From assembly GCA_028279885.1 (NCBI GenBank), contig JANQMX010000066.1, positions 44,495 through 108,494 of the forward strand: 64,000 nt of DNA, read 5' to 3'. A program made the position numbers and the translations under genes. Below are positions 22,749-31,971 of this stretch, piece after piece. The notes beneath the pieces were generated by a model. It did not search any database. It was not told where the DNA came from and was given only the letters and a program-made list of their open reading frames with translations. Positions within the stretch are counted from its first letter, which is position 1. Every line of letters begins with the position of its first letter. The DNA comes from Rhodovibrionaceae bacterium (lineage in GTDB: Bacteria > Pseudomonadota > Alphaproteobacteria > Kiloniellales > DSM-21159).

Positions 22749-24755
22749 TCAGCGACGCGCGCCCAAGAGCTTCTCGACTTCTGCAACCAAGGCGCGCTCG
22801 ACAGCTTGCATCTCCAGAGTGGGCAAATCGCTTGCGCTCCAATTGGGAGTCGAAGCACCGTTCAAAGCCGCCCCGAAGACTTGGCGCTTGGCCGTGCTTC
22901 GCTGTGGAATGGCGACGGCCTGCCACAAGCGGGTCAGGGCATCACCCGCTTCGCCTTCCAACAAGCTGTCCCAAGCCGAGCGGACCGGGTCGCGGTCGTC
23001 CCTGTTGGGCTCGTCTCCGCACGGCAGCGATTTGCGCAGGGCCTCCGATGCCGCACGGTCGATTTGTCCAGAGTCCAGCACCACGGCGTAGACGCTCGCC
23101 GCCTGTTCCTGCGACACTAGGCCCTTGTCGATATCCCGCTCGATGAGGTCATAGCATCGGGCCCGCGGGTCGCCGTAGCCGCCACCGCCGGGCGTCCGAA
23201 TTGTCATGATGTCCCCCTTCGACAGGGGCACAACGTCGATCTTTCCGATGTGCCGCTCGCCCGCTCGGCCGCGGTTTACGATCGTCTCGGCCAAAGCACC
23301 GGGATGGCCGCCATGCCGGCCCCAAGGGGCAAAGCAGAAGCGATCCATTCCGCGACCGAGGATGGAGCAGCCATCCTTCAGCACCTCGAACTCGAGTTCG
23401 AGCCCAACGCCACCGCGCCACTGACCCGGACCGCCGGAATCGGCGCGCAGGCCATAGCGGATGACCCGGACCGCCGCGCTCGCTTCGAGCGACTCCAGTG
23501 GATTGTTGGCAAGGTTGGCGATGCTGCAATCGCGGCCATCCACACCATCGGCGCCGAGGCGGCCGCCCATTCCGCCGACCACCGGCTCAACGATGACGAC
23601 GTTGCGACTGCCATCGGCCGCTTGCGGCTCGGCCAGGACAACCGGGATCAAGACACCGCCATTGCAGGCCGGCATGACCTCAGGGAGAGCCTGAGACATG
23701 GCGCCGTTCAGCGTTTCGTAGACCCTTTGCGCAGTGACGTGCCGGATGCCCACCGGTGCGGGATACTGCGGACTGACGATTGTCCCGCTCGGCGCTTTGA
23801 TGGTGATGCTGTCGAAGAGGCCCGTGTTGAGCGGTATCGTCGGGTCGAGGGTATAGGCGAAGGCGGCGAGCCGCAGGGTCAGCCAAGGGTGGCGCCTGCC
23901 TTCAGCGGCGATGTTGTAGGGCGAGTCGCTTTGCGGGTCGGTTGCGGAGAAGTCGAGCTCGATCTCGCCATCTCGCACCGTCATGGCGATGTGCAGGCGG
24001 ATGGGGACGCGGCTTACGCCGTCATCGTCCAGATAGTCCGCGAAGCTGTATGTCCCATCGGGGATCTTGCGGAATACCGCGCGTGCTTTCGACCGGGAAT
24101 AGGCGATGATCTCCCGCTGTCCGGCCAGGAAGCTGTCGACGCCGAACTTCTCGATGATTTCCGCCACACGCCGCCTGCCGATCGAGAGGGCCGCGCGCAT
24201 TGCATTGATGTCGCCTTCAACGTCTTCCGGCGTTCTGGTATTCGCCAGGATCACGGAGAGGATCTCCGGCACAGTCTGATACTGGCTGACGAGACGTATC
24301 GGCGGGAGCAGCAGACCTTCGTGGATGAGCTCGGTGCTGGACGGCGAGATGCTCGAGGGCACCCGTCCGCCGATGTCCGAGCTGTGGACGAAGGTCCAGC
24401 CGTAAGCGACGATCCGTCCGTCGTGAAAGTAGGGCTCGATCAGGGTCAGATCCGGCGTATGGGTGACGGCCCCGCCGGACTCATAGGGATGGTTGGAAAC
24501 GATCACGTCACCTGGCTGAAGATCGGGCACGGCCTCGATGATGCGGCGGCAGTCCAGATCGATGAAGCTGCACACACCGACGCCGTTGGGATAGGCGAAG
24601 AAGCGGCCATCCAATCCGGCAAGGGCCGTTCCGAAGTCAGCCGCTTCCTTGACGTAGAGCGTGCGCGCCGTCCGTTGCAGAGACAGCCCCATCTCTTCCA
24701 CCGTCGAGCTGAATCGCGTCCCGAGTATTTCGAGAGTAACCGGGTCGAGCGTCAT
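22749..24755 (-). CDS. hyuB: hydantoinase B/oxoprolinase family subunit
   Basis: A 668-residue HyuB-family protein (N-methylhydantoinase B/5-oxoprolinase/acetone-carboxylase-type subunit). Landmarks are the N-terminal DPVTLEILGTRFSSTVEEMG, SNHPYESGGAVTHTPDLTLI and HSSDIGGRVPSSISP, and later the glycine-rich GGMGGRLGADGVDG and TPGGGGYGDP segments. It works with the HyuA subunit in ATP-dependent opening of a cyclic amide or in carboxylation. The start at 24755 (MTLDPV) overlaps the hyuA stop by 4 bases; a 61-codon upstream extension lies in hyuA and is rejected. The C-terminal 100 residues are less conserved. Confidence 0.9.
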   Translation of the reverse strand: MTLDPVTLEILGTRFSSTVEEMGLSLQRTARTLYVKEAADFGTALAGLDGRFFAYPNGVGVCSFIDLDCRRIIEAVPDLQPGDVIVSNHPYESGGAVTHTPDLTLIEPYFHDGRIVAYGWTFVHSSDIGGRVPSSISPSSTELIHEGLLLPPIRLVSQYQTVPEILSVILANTRTPEDVEGDINAMRAALSIGRRRVAEIIEKFGVDSFLAGQREIIAYSRSKARAVFRKIPDGTYSFADYLDDDGVSRVPIRLHIAMTVRDGEIELDFSATDPQSDSPYNIAAEGRRHPWLTLRLAAFAYTLDPTIPLNTGLFDSITIKAPSGTIVSPQYPAPVGIRHVTAQRVYETLNGAMSQALPEVMPACNGGVLIPVVLAEPQAADGSRNVVIVEPVVGGMGGRLGADGVDGRDCSIANLANNPLESLEASAAVRVIRYGLRADSGGPGQWRGGVGLELEFEVLKDGCSILGRGMDRFCFAPWGRHGGHPGALAETIVNRGRAGERHIGKIDVVPLSKGDIMTIRTPGGGGYGDPRARCYDLIERDIDKGLVSQEQAASVYAVVLDSGQIDRAASEALRKSLPCGDEPNRDDRDPVRSAWDSLLEGEAGDALTRLWQAVAIPQRSTAKRQVFGAALNGASTPNWSASDLPTLEMQAVERALVAEVEKLLGARR

Positions 24756-26833
24756 GAAGAGCCTTTCCTGACGATGTCGAGGTGTCCTTGCTCCGCCACC
24801 TCGACCTGCCAGCCGGGCGGCACGACGACCGTGGTGTCGTCTTGCTCCAGAACGGCAGGGCCTTGGACCACGCGACCGGTCGCCAGGTCGGCGCGCTGGT
24901 GCACGATCGCTTCGGTCCAGCCATCCGCCAGATAACACGGCCGTCGGATAGGCTCCGGGGGGCTGTCCACCGCCGCGGCTCGGCTTGCCGGCGGCTTGTC
25001 GGTGTGTCCGACAGCGACGACCCGCAGATTGCAGAACTCGGTCGGCGCAGAGCGGTCGGAGAATCCATGCACGCTAAGATGCTCGTCGTGAAACTGCTCC
25101 AAGATTCGAGCGACGTCGCCGGACAGCGCGACCTCTTGGGGCGCCACGACCTCGATGTCGTAAGCTTGGCCGCGGTAACGCATATCGAGCGAAAAGCGCA
25201 GCGTGCGATCCGCATCGGCTATTCTCTCCTGCGAAAGCCAGTCGGACCCAGAAGCGGCAAGCTCGGCAAAGATCTCGGCAATCGGCTTGCCGAGATTGTC
25301 CGAAAGCCGCTTCGGCAGCGAGCGGACGAAGTCCCGCCGAAGGTCGGAGGTCAGGGCACCCAAGGCGCAGAACAAGCCAGGGGCTTGCGGGACCGCAATC
25401 CGTCGGATCCGGGCCTCTTCGGCAAGAAAGGCTGCATTGGTCGGGCCTGCGCCCCCATAGGGCACCAGAACGTAGTCTCTGGGGTCGGCGCCTTGCCGCG
25501 CCAATCCCTTCAGAAGCTCGCCGGCCATCTTGGCCGTTGCAATCCGAACGCCGGCGGAAGCGGCGCGCTCGGAAGCGTCCGGCCCTGAAAAACCCAGCCG
25601 CCGTCCAATGTCGCGCAGGGCATCATGCGCCGCATCGCGATCCAAAGACATACGGCCGCCCAGAAAGTGGTCTGGATCGATGAAGCCCAGCGCAACATAG
25701 CAATCGGTCAAGGTAGGCCTATCGCCGCCACGCCCGAAGCAGACCGGGCCAGGGTCCGCGCCTGCACTTTCCGGCCCGACCTTCAGCAGTCCTTCCGAGT
25801 CGACCCAAAGGATGGAGCCCCCGCCCGCTCCGATCGCCGAGACGCCGACCACCGGGGTCACCAAGGGAAACTCGCCGATATGGGTCGCGGTCGTCGTATG
25901 CGGCCGCCCGTCCTCACAGACGGACATATCGGCGCTGGTTCCACCCATATCGACCGTAACGGCATTGCGATTGGGCAGCGTGAGCGCCAACCCGGATGCG
26001 GCAACAACGCCCGAGGCCGGGCCCGACAGTATGGTCTCGATCGGTCTGTCTCGGGCGGCGGCCACGCTGATGCATCCGCCGTTCGAGGTAGAGATGAGTA
26101 TCGGGCTGTCGATCCCGAGCGATCGCAAGCCGGATTCCAGTCGCTCGAAGTAGCGCCGCTTCAGCGGCACGATGAAGGCGTTCAGACAGGCGACCAACGC
26201 GCGTTCGTACTCCCGCATCTCGGGCCAAACGTCGGACGATGCGGTGAACTCCAACCCCGGCAGGCGCGCCGAAAGCGCGCCAATGAGCTCACGCTCGAGA
26301 GTTCTGTTCGCGTAGCTGTGCAGAATGACGACCGCAACAGATTCGACCTCGGCGTCTCGCAGCCGGGCAGCCAGCGCTTCGATCTCCTCGGCTTCGGGAA
26401 AGGCTACGGTTGCGCCGTCAGGGCCCCCTCGGGCGCCGCACTCGAAGACCAGGTTGCGGGGGACCAGGGGGACATCCTTCTGCGCGTACATGTCGTAGGG
26501 TGAGGGCATGCTGCCGCGTGCGATCTCCAGAATGTCCCGATTTCCCTTGGAGACCACGAGCGCCAGCTTGGCCCCTTTGCGTTGCAGCACGGCGTTCAGC
26601 CCGATGGTCGTGCCATGGACGATGGCCAGCACCGCCGATGGCGCGATCTCGAAACGCTCCATCGCCGCGCGCAAGCCGGACATCACCCCGCGCGAGGGAT
26701 CGTCGGGCGTGCTGGGTTCCTTATAGTTGAACAGCGTGCCCGTTTTCAGATCGCCGAACACGATGTCGGTGAAGGTTCCGCCAACGTCGATCCCAACGCG
26801 GAAACCTTGCTGCTGCGCGACGGACATCACCAT
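24752..26833 (-). CDS. hyuA: hydantoinase A/oxoprolinase family subunit
   Basis: A 693-residue HyuA-family protein with the ASKHA-type phosphate loop VGIDVGGTFTDIVF near residues 13-26, VDMGGTSADMSV and YGGAGPTNA. These subunits bind ATP and phosphorylate the substrate for the HyuB partner. Substrates in the family include hydantoins, 5-oxoproline and ketones, and the local TRAP system does not decide between them. Two Met codons (26833 and 26827) are possible starts. It is probably governed by the TetR regulator encoded just upstream on the same strand. Confidence 0.9.
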   Translation of the reverse strand: MVMSVAQQQGFRVGIDVGGTFTDIVFGDLKTGTLFNYKEPSTPDDPSRGVMSGLRAAMERFEIAPSAVLAIVHGTTIGLNAVLQRKGAKLALVVSKGNRDILEIARGSMPSPYDMYAQKDVPLVPRNLVFECGARGGPDGATVAFPEAEEIEALAARLRDAEVESVAVVILHSYANRTLERELIGALSARLPGLEFTASSDVWPEMREYERALVACLNAFIVPLKRRYFERLESGLRSLGIDSPILISTSNGGCISVAAARDRPIETILSGPASGVVAASGLALTLPNRNAVTVDMGGTSADMSVCEDGRPHTTTATHIGEFPLVTPVVGVSAIGAGGGSILWVDSEGLLKVGPESAGADPGPVCFGRGGDRPTLTDCYVALGFIDPDHFLGGRMSLDRDAAHDALRDIGRRLGFSGPDASERAASAGVRIATAKMAGELLKGLARQGADPRDYVLVPYGGAGPTNAAFLAEEARIRRIAVPQAPGLFCALGALTSDLRRDFVRSLPKRLSDNLGKPIAEIFAELAASGSDWLSQERIADADRTLRFSLDMRYRGQAYDIEVVAPQEVALSGDVARILEQFHDEHLSVHGFSDRSAPTEFCNLRVVAVGHTDKPPASRAAAVDSPPEPIRRPCYLADGWTEAIVHQRADLATGRVVQGPAVLEQDDTTVVVPPGWQVEVAEQGHLDIVRKGSS

Positions 26834-26900
26834 CTAGAAGCCAATCCTCGGCCAAATCGCTGGTTCATCTCGCGGTCATCGAGCCGCTTAATCGGGTGCT

Positions 26901-27566
26901 TCATTTGCTGCCGGCAGCAAGTTCGCTGAACTCGCCGACAAGCGTCTTCTCCAGCAGTCGGATCTGCCGTTCGTAGTCCTTCAGTGCCACGGCACGATCG
27001 GTCGAGGTGTGCAGCACGAAGCCGCGCAGGATGGTCAGGGAGAAGTGCAGCAGATCGGACAGCCGCTCTTCGTTCGAGGAGATATCCGCGAAGGCGCTAT
27101 GCCAGGCCTGCTCGAAGATGGCGAAGGTATGGGCCCGGTGACTGCGCACGACTTCGTGCAGCCTGGACTCTCCGCGCGTACCGATCGCCAGCTCCCACAT
27201 CGCGGTATAACGCGGGCTGCCATACATCTCCCACAGCGTGTTCAAGATGGAGCGGCAGCGATCGGGTAACGGCGTCCGCAAGCCGGCAACCGCCTCGTAC
27301 TTCGCGCGGTACTCGTCCAAGAGCCGGTCGAGCACGGCAAGCAGCAGGTCTTCTTTCGCGCCGAAGTGATGCTGTAGCGAGCCGGTCGTATAGCCCGCGC
27401 GCCGAACGATCTCGGTCGTGGTCGTTCGGGCATAGCCGACCTCGCAGAGGGCCGCGATCGTCGCTTCGATCAGCGCCGATCTGCCCACCTCCCTGCGTTC
27501 CTGCTGGCTCCGCCGGCGTCTCGGTTTCGCTTCGGCGGCGGCATTTTGAGCATCTGTTTGAGGCAT
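26901..27566 (-). CDS. TetR/AcrR-family regulator
   Basis: A regulator of about 221 residues (MPQTDAQNAAA start at 27566; a longer start at 27599 is possible). The TetR helix-turn-helix covers about 30-80 with TTTTEIVRRAGYTTGSLQHHF as recognition unit, and an alpha-helical ligand domain follows. It lies between hyuAB (same strand) and a divergent TRAP operon. A 28-bp palindrome in the 100-base spacer is a good operator candidate, so it probably represses one or both units until the transported substrate appears. Confidence 0.88.
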   Translation of the reverse strand: MPQTDAQNAAAEAKPRRRRSQQERREVGRSALIEATIAALCEVGYARTTTTEIVRRAGYTTGSLQHHFGAKEDLLLAVLDRLLDEYRAKYEAVAGLRTPLPDRCRSILNTLWEMYGSPRYTAMWELAIGTRGESRLHEVVRSHRAHTFAIFEQAWHSAFADISSNEERLSDLLHFSLTILRGFVLHTSTDRAVALKDYERQIRLLEKTLVGEFSELAAGSK

Positions 27567-27602
27567 TTGAATAGGGCGAAACTCCGGTGTTGCAAACAAA
27601 AT

Positions 27603-27630
27603 ACATTAAGCATAGTATGTATGTTAATGT
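27603..27630. promoter_or_regulatory. palindromic operator candidate for the TetR regulator
   Basis: ACATTAA at 27603-27609 pairs with TTAATGT at 27624-27630, and the inner CATA/TATG bases are also largely symmetrical, giving a 28-base AT-rich palindrome. It sits between the divergent tetR and dctP starts. Confidence 0.6.
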
Positions 27631-27701
27631 CAAGCACTTAAGGCCTAGCGGCTTGACGGCACTGAAGAACACAAGCGCCAACGAACAGGGAGAAGAGTGA
27701 G

Positions 27702-28850
27702 ATGACGCGCTTTTGCACCTCACAATTCGTACGGGGAGCGGTCGCCGGGCTGGTGACGCTTGCCGCCGCCAGCACATCCAGCGCCGAGACGAAGGAGTTC
27801 AACGCCAGCAATTGGCTGCCGGACAGCACGGCCTTGGTCAGTCACGGCTATCTGGAATGGGCCAAGCTGCTTGAAGAGGCCTCCGGCGGCGAACTCAAAG
27901 CCAAGGTGTTTACCGGGCCGGTGCTGCTGCCGCCGGCCGCGCACTTGAGCGGGCTGCGCGACGGCGTTGCCCAGGTGACCTATCACGCTGGTACCTACAC
28001 GCCGGCGGACTTGCCACTCGACAATATTCTGGCGCACCTCAGCATCGGGATCACCGACCCCTTCGTCGCCGCATTCGCCATGACCGACTTCAACATGACG
28101 GATCCCGAGATGATTGCCATGTGGGAGTCGCACAACGTAGTCTATGGCGGCGGCTACTCGACCATCCCCTACCACCTGTTCTGCACCGAGGCGATCGCCA
28201 CGCCAGCCGACATCGAGGGCAAGAAGATTCGCACGCTCGGCGCCATGATGTCCGACTGGGCGGAAAGCGTCGGTGCCGTCCCGGTCAACGTTCCTTCGAC
28301 GGAGATGTACTCGGGCCTGGAGAAGGGCCAGCTCGACTGCGCGGCGAATACCTTGGAGCAGCTCAAGAGCAGCTCGCTGTGGGACGTCGCCAAGCACACC
28401 AGCCTGGTTGACCTCGGAATCTACTACGCCGGCTTTCTTTACGGCATCAATCAGGACTTCTGGCAGTCGTTGACGCCGGCCGAGCGGCGCACCCTCCTCG
28501 ACACTATGGCCACAAGCATCGTCCGCACTCAGATCCGCTACGACAAGGCCGGCGAGGAAGCGGCGGCCGAGGCGGCGAGCCACGGTGTCGTCATGCATCA
28601 GCCGGATGCGGCGCTCGTCAAATCGATCACCGATTTCCGCGCCGTTGCGCGGCAGTCCGCGATTGAGCTTGGCGTGGAGACGTTCGGTATCGCCGACGCC
28701 GAAACGCTCGTCGCGCGTTTCGAAGCGACGATCGCCAAGTGGGAAAAGCTGCTCGACGGTATTGACCGAACGGACCAAGCCGCTCTGACCGCCGTGCTCA
28801 AGCGCGAGCTTTATGATCAAATCGACACCGAGAACTACGGCGTAAACTGA
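27702..28850 (+). CDS. dctP: TRAP solute-binding protein (DctP)
   Basis: A 382-residue periplasmic receptor with a Sec-type signal (about 1-28, ending SSAET) and the DctP fold. Landmarks are YLEWAKLLEEASGGELKAKVF, the motif KKIRTLGAMMSDWAESVG in place of the usual K-I-R-x, and GLEKGQLDCAANTLEQLKS. GGGAGAAGAG precedes the ATG. It starts a plus-strand operon with dctQ and dctM and is divergent from tetR-hyuAB, so its ligand may be the precursor processed by the hydantoinase/oxoprolinase-type enzyme. Confidence 0.9.
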   Translation: MTRFCTSQFVRGAVAGLVTLAAASTSSAETKEFNASNWLPDSTALVSHGYLEWAKLLEEASGGELKAKVFTGPVLLPPAAHLSGLRDGVAQVTYHAGTYTPADLPLDNILAHLSIGITDPFVAAFAMTDFNMTDPEMIAMWESHNVVYGGGYSTIPYHLFCTEAIATPADIEGKKIRTLGAMMSDWAESVGAVPVNVPSTEMYSGLEKGQLDCAANTLEQLKSSSLWDVAKHTSLVDLGIYYAGFLYGINQDFWQSLTPAERRTLLDTMATSIVRTQIRYDKAGEEAAAEAASHGVVMHQPDAALVKSITDFRAVARQSAIELGVETFGIADAETLVARFEATIAKWEKLLDGIDRTDQAALTAVLKRELYDQIDTENYGVN

Positions 28851-28929
28851 CGCAGCGAGCGCTCACCCGCCCGGACGTCTTGGGCGGGTGAGCCGCTTGT
28901 CCCTCTCCGGAGGACACGCGGTCCATGCC

Positions 28930-29460
28930 ATGATTCGAAAAGCAATCGAGAAGAGCGCCAACGGCCTCGCCGTCGTCGCGGCTATCTGCCTTGTGCTGAT
29001 GATGATGCAGATCGTCGCCGACGTCGTTCTGAAGTTCGTCTTCAATGCGCCGATCCAGGGCAACCTGGAGATCGTCTCCTTCTACTACATGGTGGGCGTC
29101 GTCTTCCTGCCGCTGGCGATGGTCGAGCTGCGGCATGAGCATATCAATGTCGACGTCTTCTTCATGATGTTCCCTCGCATCCTGCAACGGCTCGTCTACG
29201 CCTTGACGTCGCTGGTGACGGCGGCCCTCTTCGCGCTCTTCGCCTATCAGACCTTCCTCGACGCCGTGAACGCCACACGCACGGGCGAGGTCATGATGGG
29301 GACGAACCTGGTCCCCATCTGGCCAAGCCGCTGGGCCTTGCCGGCGGGCTTCGTCGTCATCTCTCTCACCTGCATCCTGCATGCCTGGCGCGCATTCGCC
29401 GAAGCCGATCGCTTCGAGCCCTCGCCAGCGCCACCGGACGTCGGCGACGAGCCGCGCTGA
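28930..29460 (+). CDS. dctQ: TRAP small permease (DctQ)
   Basis: About 176 residues with four membrane segments. EIVSFYYMVGVVFLPLAMVELRHEHINVDVFF contains the DctQ signature (E-x-x-x-x, then R-H-E-H-I-x-V-D); only the pattern is cited. Two starts are possible: GTG at 28888 or ATG at 28930. GGAGGA at 28908-28913 lies upstream of the ATG, which is preferred. Confidence 0.88.
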   Translation: MIRKAIEKSANGLAVVAAICLVLMMMQIVADVVLKFVFNAPIQGNLEIVSFYYMVGVVFLPLAMVELRHEHINVDVFFMMFPRILQRLVYALTSLVTAALFALFAYQTFLDAVNATRTGEVMMGTNLVPIWPSRWALPAGFVVISLTCILHAWRAFAEADRFEPSPAPPDVGDEPR

Positions 29461-29471
29461 CGGGTCCGGCA

Positions 29472-30779
29472 ATGAGCGACATTACGATCGGGCTTGCCGG
29501 ACTGGCTCTGGGCTTCGTTCTCATCGCGCTGCGCATGCAGATCGGCGCGGCCTTGGCGCTCATCTCTTTCCTCGGGATCGCGATGATCCTCAACTTCCAG
29601 GCCGCCTGGGGGATCGTCACGGCCGTTCCCTACAACTTCGTCGGCGACTGGAATCTGTCGGCGGCGCCGATGTTCCTGCTGATGGGCTACGTCGCTTCCT
29701 CGGCCGGGCTGACGTCGGGCCTGTTCAAGGCAATGCGTTTGTTCTTGTCGCGCTTGCCGGGAGGCCTGGGCGTGGCCAGCGTCGGCGCCTGCGCCCTCTT
29801 TGCCGCCGCATCCGGCTCGAGCGTCGCAACGGCGGCGGCCATGGCGCGCATCGCAACGCCGGAGATGCTGCGCTATCGCTACGACCCGGGACTTGCCAGC
29901 GGCGTGGTCGCCGCGTCCGGGACGCTCGGCTCGCTTATTCCTCCAAGCGTCCTGATGGTTCTCTTCGGCTATTTCGCCGAAGTCTCGATCGGCCAGCTGT
30001 TCATAGCCGGCGTGCTGCCGGGCCTGCTCTCCGCCTTGATCTACATGGCGATGATCGTCGGCCGCGCCATGGCAAATCCGGAGATCGCACCGCGGGTCGA
30101 CGAGCACCCGAGCGTGCAGGAGAAGATGCGTGCCCTGAGGGAGATCTGGCCGCTTCCGCTTCTGATCGGCGGGGTCTTGACCGGCATCTTTCTAGGCGTG
30201 TTCACGCCGACCGAGGCCGGGGCGGTGGGTGCGTTTCTCGCCATGGTCATCGCTGCGTCCCAAGGGCGCCTTACCGGGCCGGTTCTCAAAAGAGCGATCG
30301 TTCAGACCTTGAGCGGCACTGCCGGCATTTTCATGGTGGTGATCGGCACCGTGCTGTTGACCCGCTTCATGGCACTCTCGGGCCTTCCGACATTCCTGGC
30401 CGACAGCCTGATCGCATGGGGCAGCGACGAACTCATGATCATCCTGCTGATCGCCGTGCTCTACATCGTGCTCGGCATGTTCGTCGACTCGATCGGCCTG
30501 ATGCTCTTGACCCTTCCCATCATCCTGCCTGTCGTCCGCGAGACGGGGATGGACCTGGTCTGGTTCGGCATCGTCGTCATCAAGCTCCTCGAGATCGGTC
30601 TGATCACGCCGCCTGTGGGGCTGAACGTCTATGTCATCAAGGGCGCCCTCGGAAACCTCGTGACCCTGCAGAACATCTTCCGCGGGGTGTTGTGGTTCAT
30701 CGCCATGGATATCGTTGCGCTTGCCATCATCGTGCTCTATCCGCCGCTGTCGCTCTGGTTGCCGGGGCTGATGCGGTAG
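29472..30779 (+). CDS. dctM: TRAP large permease (DctM)
   Basis: A 435-residue multi-spanning permease of standard DctM length. Landmarks are GASGS-like AAASGSSVATAAA, ASGTLGSLIPPSVLMVLFGY (the conserved G-x-L-G-x-x-I-P-P-S region) and VFTPTEAGAVGAFLA. It completes the second TRAP system. Its last 43 bases overlap the 3' end of the convergent alpha-hydroxyacid dehydrogenase gene, so the two transcripts are antisense at their ends. Confidence 0.93.
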   Translation: MSDITIGLAGLALGFVLIALRMQIGAALALISFLGIAMILNFQAAWGIVTAVPYNFVGDWNLSAAPMFLLMGYVASSAGLTSGLFKAMRLFLSRLPGGLGVASVGACALFAAASGSSVATAAAMARIATPEMLRYRYDPGLASGVVAASGTLGSLIPPSVLMVLFGYFAEVSIGQLFIAGVLPGLLSALIYMAMIVGRAMANPEIAPRVDEHPSVQEKMRALREIWPLPLLIGGVLTGIFLGVFTPTEAGAVGAFLAMVIAASQGRLTGPVLKRAIVQTLSGTAGIFMVVIGTVLLTRFMALSGLPTFLADSLIAWGSDELMIILLIAVLYIVLGMFVDSIGLMLLTLPIILPVVRETGMDLVWFGIVVIKLLEIGLITPPVGLNVYVIKGALGNLVTLQNIFRGVLWFIAMDIVALAIIVLYPPLSLWLPGLMR

Positions 30780-31936
30780 TCGGCAGGGCCGCGGTCGAGC
30801 GCGGCGATATCCGTAAGCTCACAGCAGCCGAGCTGCGTCATGGCATTCTTGAGGTCGGCGAAGAAGAGGTCGGCGACATGGGCCGCACCCGCTTCACCCA
30901 AGGCACTGACACCATAAAGAAAAGGCCTGCCGGCAAAGACGAAGTTGGCGCCCTCGTGGAGCGCGCGGACGATGTCGAGGCCGCCGCGCACACCGCTGTC
31001 GAACAGTAGCTTGGTCTTGTCGCCGACGGTATCCGCGACCCTGCCCAAGCAGTCGATCGCCGCCGGTGCGCCGTCAAACTGGCGCCCGCCGTGATTGGAC
31101 ACCCAAATCCCATCGGCGCCCCGTTCAACGGCCTGGCGCGCATCCTCGGGCCCGAGGATGCCTTTGACGACCAGCGGGCCATCCCAGGCACGGCGCACCT
31201 CACCGAGATAGTCCCAATCCAGGCTGCCGCCGAGCGCTTCGCCGAAAAAGCGGGACTGCTCCCGCATCTCCTCTGTGGTGACGTACTTCTCCAAGGCGAG
31301 GAAACGCGGCTCGCCGCGCCGCAGAGTGGCCACTGTCCAGGCAGGGCGCCTTAGTATGCGCCACCAGAACAGAAGGTCCTTTCTAGGCGGCACCGTCAGG
31401 CCGGCCCGCTTCTGGCGCTCGCGGACACTGGGTGCCGGAACGTCCGCGGTCAGAACCAGAACGGAAAAGCCGCTGTCCCTGGCACGGGCGATCAAGTCGT
31501 CACGGATCGCCTTGCGTCGGGCCGGGTAGAGCTGAAACCAGCCGTTGCCCCTGGCCAGCGAGCCGACGATCTCCGGCGTTTCGGCGGCCACAGTGCTCAA
31601 GCAAAACGGAATGGCGCGACTGCCGGCCATGTTGGCCAGCATGGCCTCCGACCCGGGCCAGACCAGGCCTGCCATGCCGATGGGTGCGACGCCGATCGGC
31701 ATGGCATAGTCACGGCCGAAAAGCTCCGTTTCGATCCGCGGTACCACCTCGCCGCGGAAGAAGCGCGGCACGAGAGAGCGCCGCGAGAGCGCAGCCTCGT
31801 TGCGGGCGAGCGCCTCTTCGCGCCCGGTCCCGCACTCCAAGTACTCCCAGGCGAAATAAGGAACGCGCCGCTGCGCCAGCTCTTGGAGGTCGCCGATCGC
31901 GGGATAGCGGTCGAGGCGCCGGGCCGAGGTTCTCAT
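30737..31936 (-). CDS. FMN-dependent alpha-hydroxyacid dehydrogenase/oxidase
   Basis: A 399-residue TIM-barrel flavoenzyme related to lactate dehydrogenase LldD and glycolate oxidase. It has PIGVAPIGMAGL (FMN phosphate region), FQLYP, VLTADVPAPSVRERQ, the active-site SNHGGRQFDGAPA with His and Arg, and FDSGVRGGLDIVRAL. It oxidises an (S)-2-hydroxy acid to the 2-oxo acid. It is the last gene of a minus-strand operon with a DapA-family enzyme, a D-2-hydroxyacid dehydrogenase and a TRAP importer, which together suggest stereochemically complementary hydroxyacid oxidation. The N-terminal segment is short, with no cytochrome domain. Confidence 0.9.
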   Translation of the reverse strand: MRTSARRLDRYPAIGDLQELAQRRVPYFAWEYLECGTGREEALARNEAALSRRSLVPRFFRGEVVPRIETELFGRDYAMPIGVAPIGMAGLVWPGSEAMLANMAGSRAIPFCLSTVAAETPEIVGSLARGNGWFQLYPARRKAIRDDLIARARDSGFSVLVLTADVPAPSVRERQKRAGLTVPPRKDLLFWWRILRRPAWTVATLRRGEPRFLALEKYVTTEEMREQSRFFGEALGGSLDWDYLGEVRRAWDGPLVVKGILGPEDARQAVERGADGIWVSNHGGRQFDGAPAAIDCLGRVADTVGDKTKLLFDSGVRGGLDIVRALHEGANFVFAGRPFLYGVSALGEAGAAHVADLFFADLKNAMTQLGCCELTDIAALDRGPADYRISPGNQSDSGG

Positions 31937-31971
31937 GCTGCCGTCATTGCGGCGCGGCCACGACGACGGCT

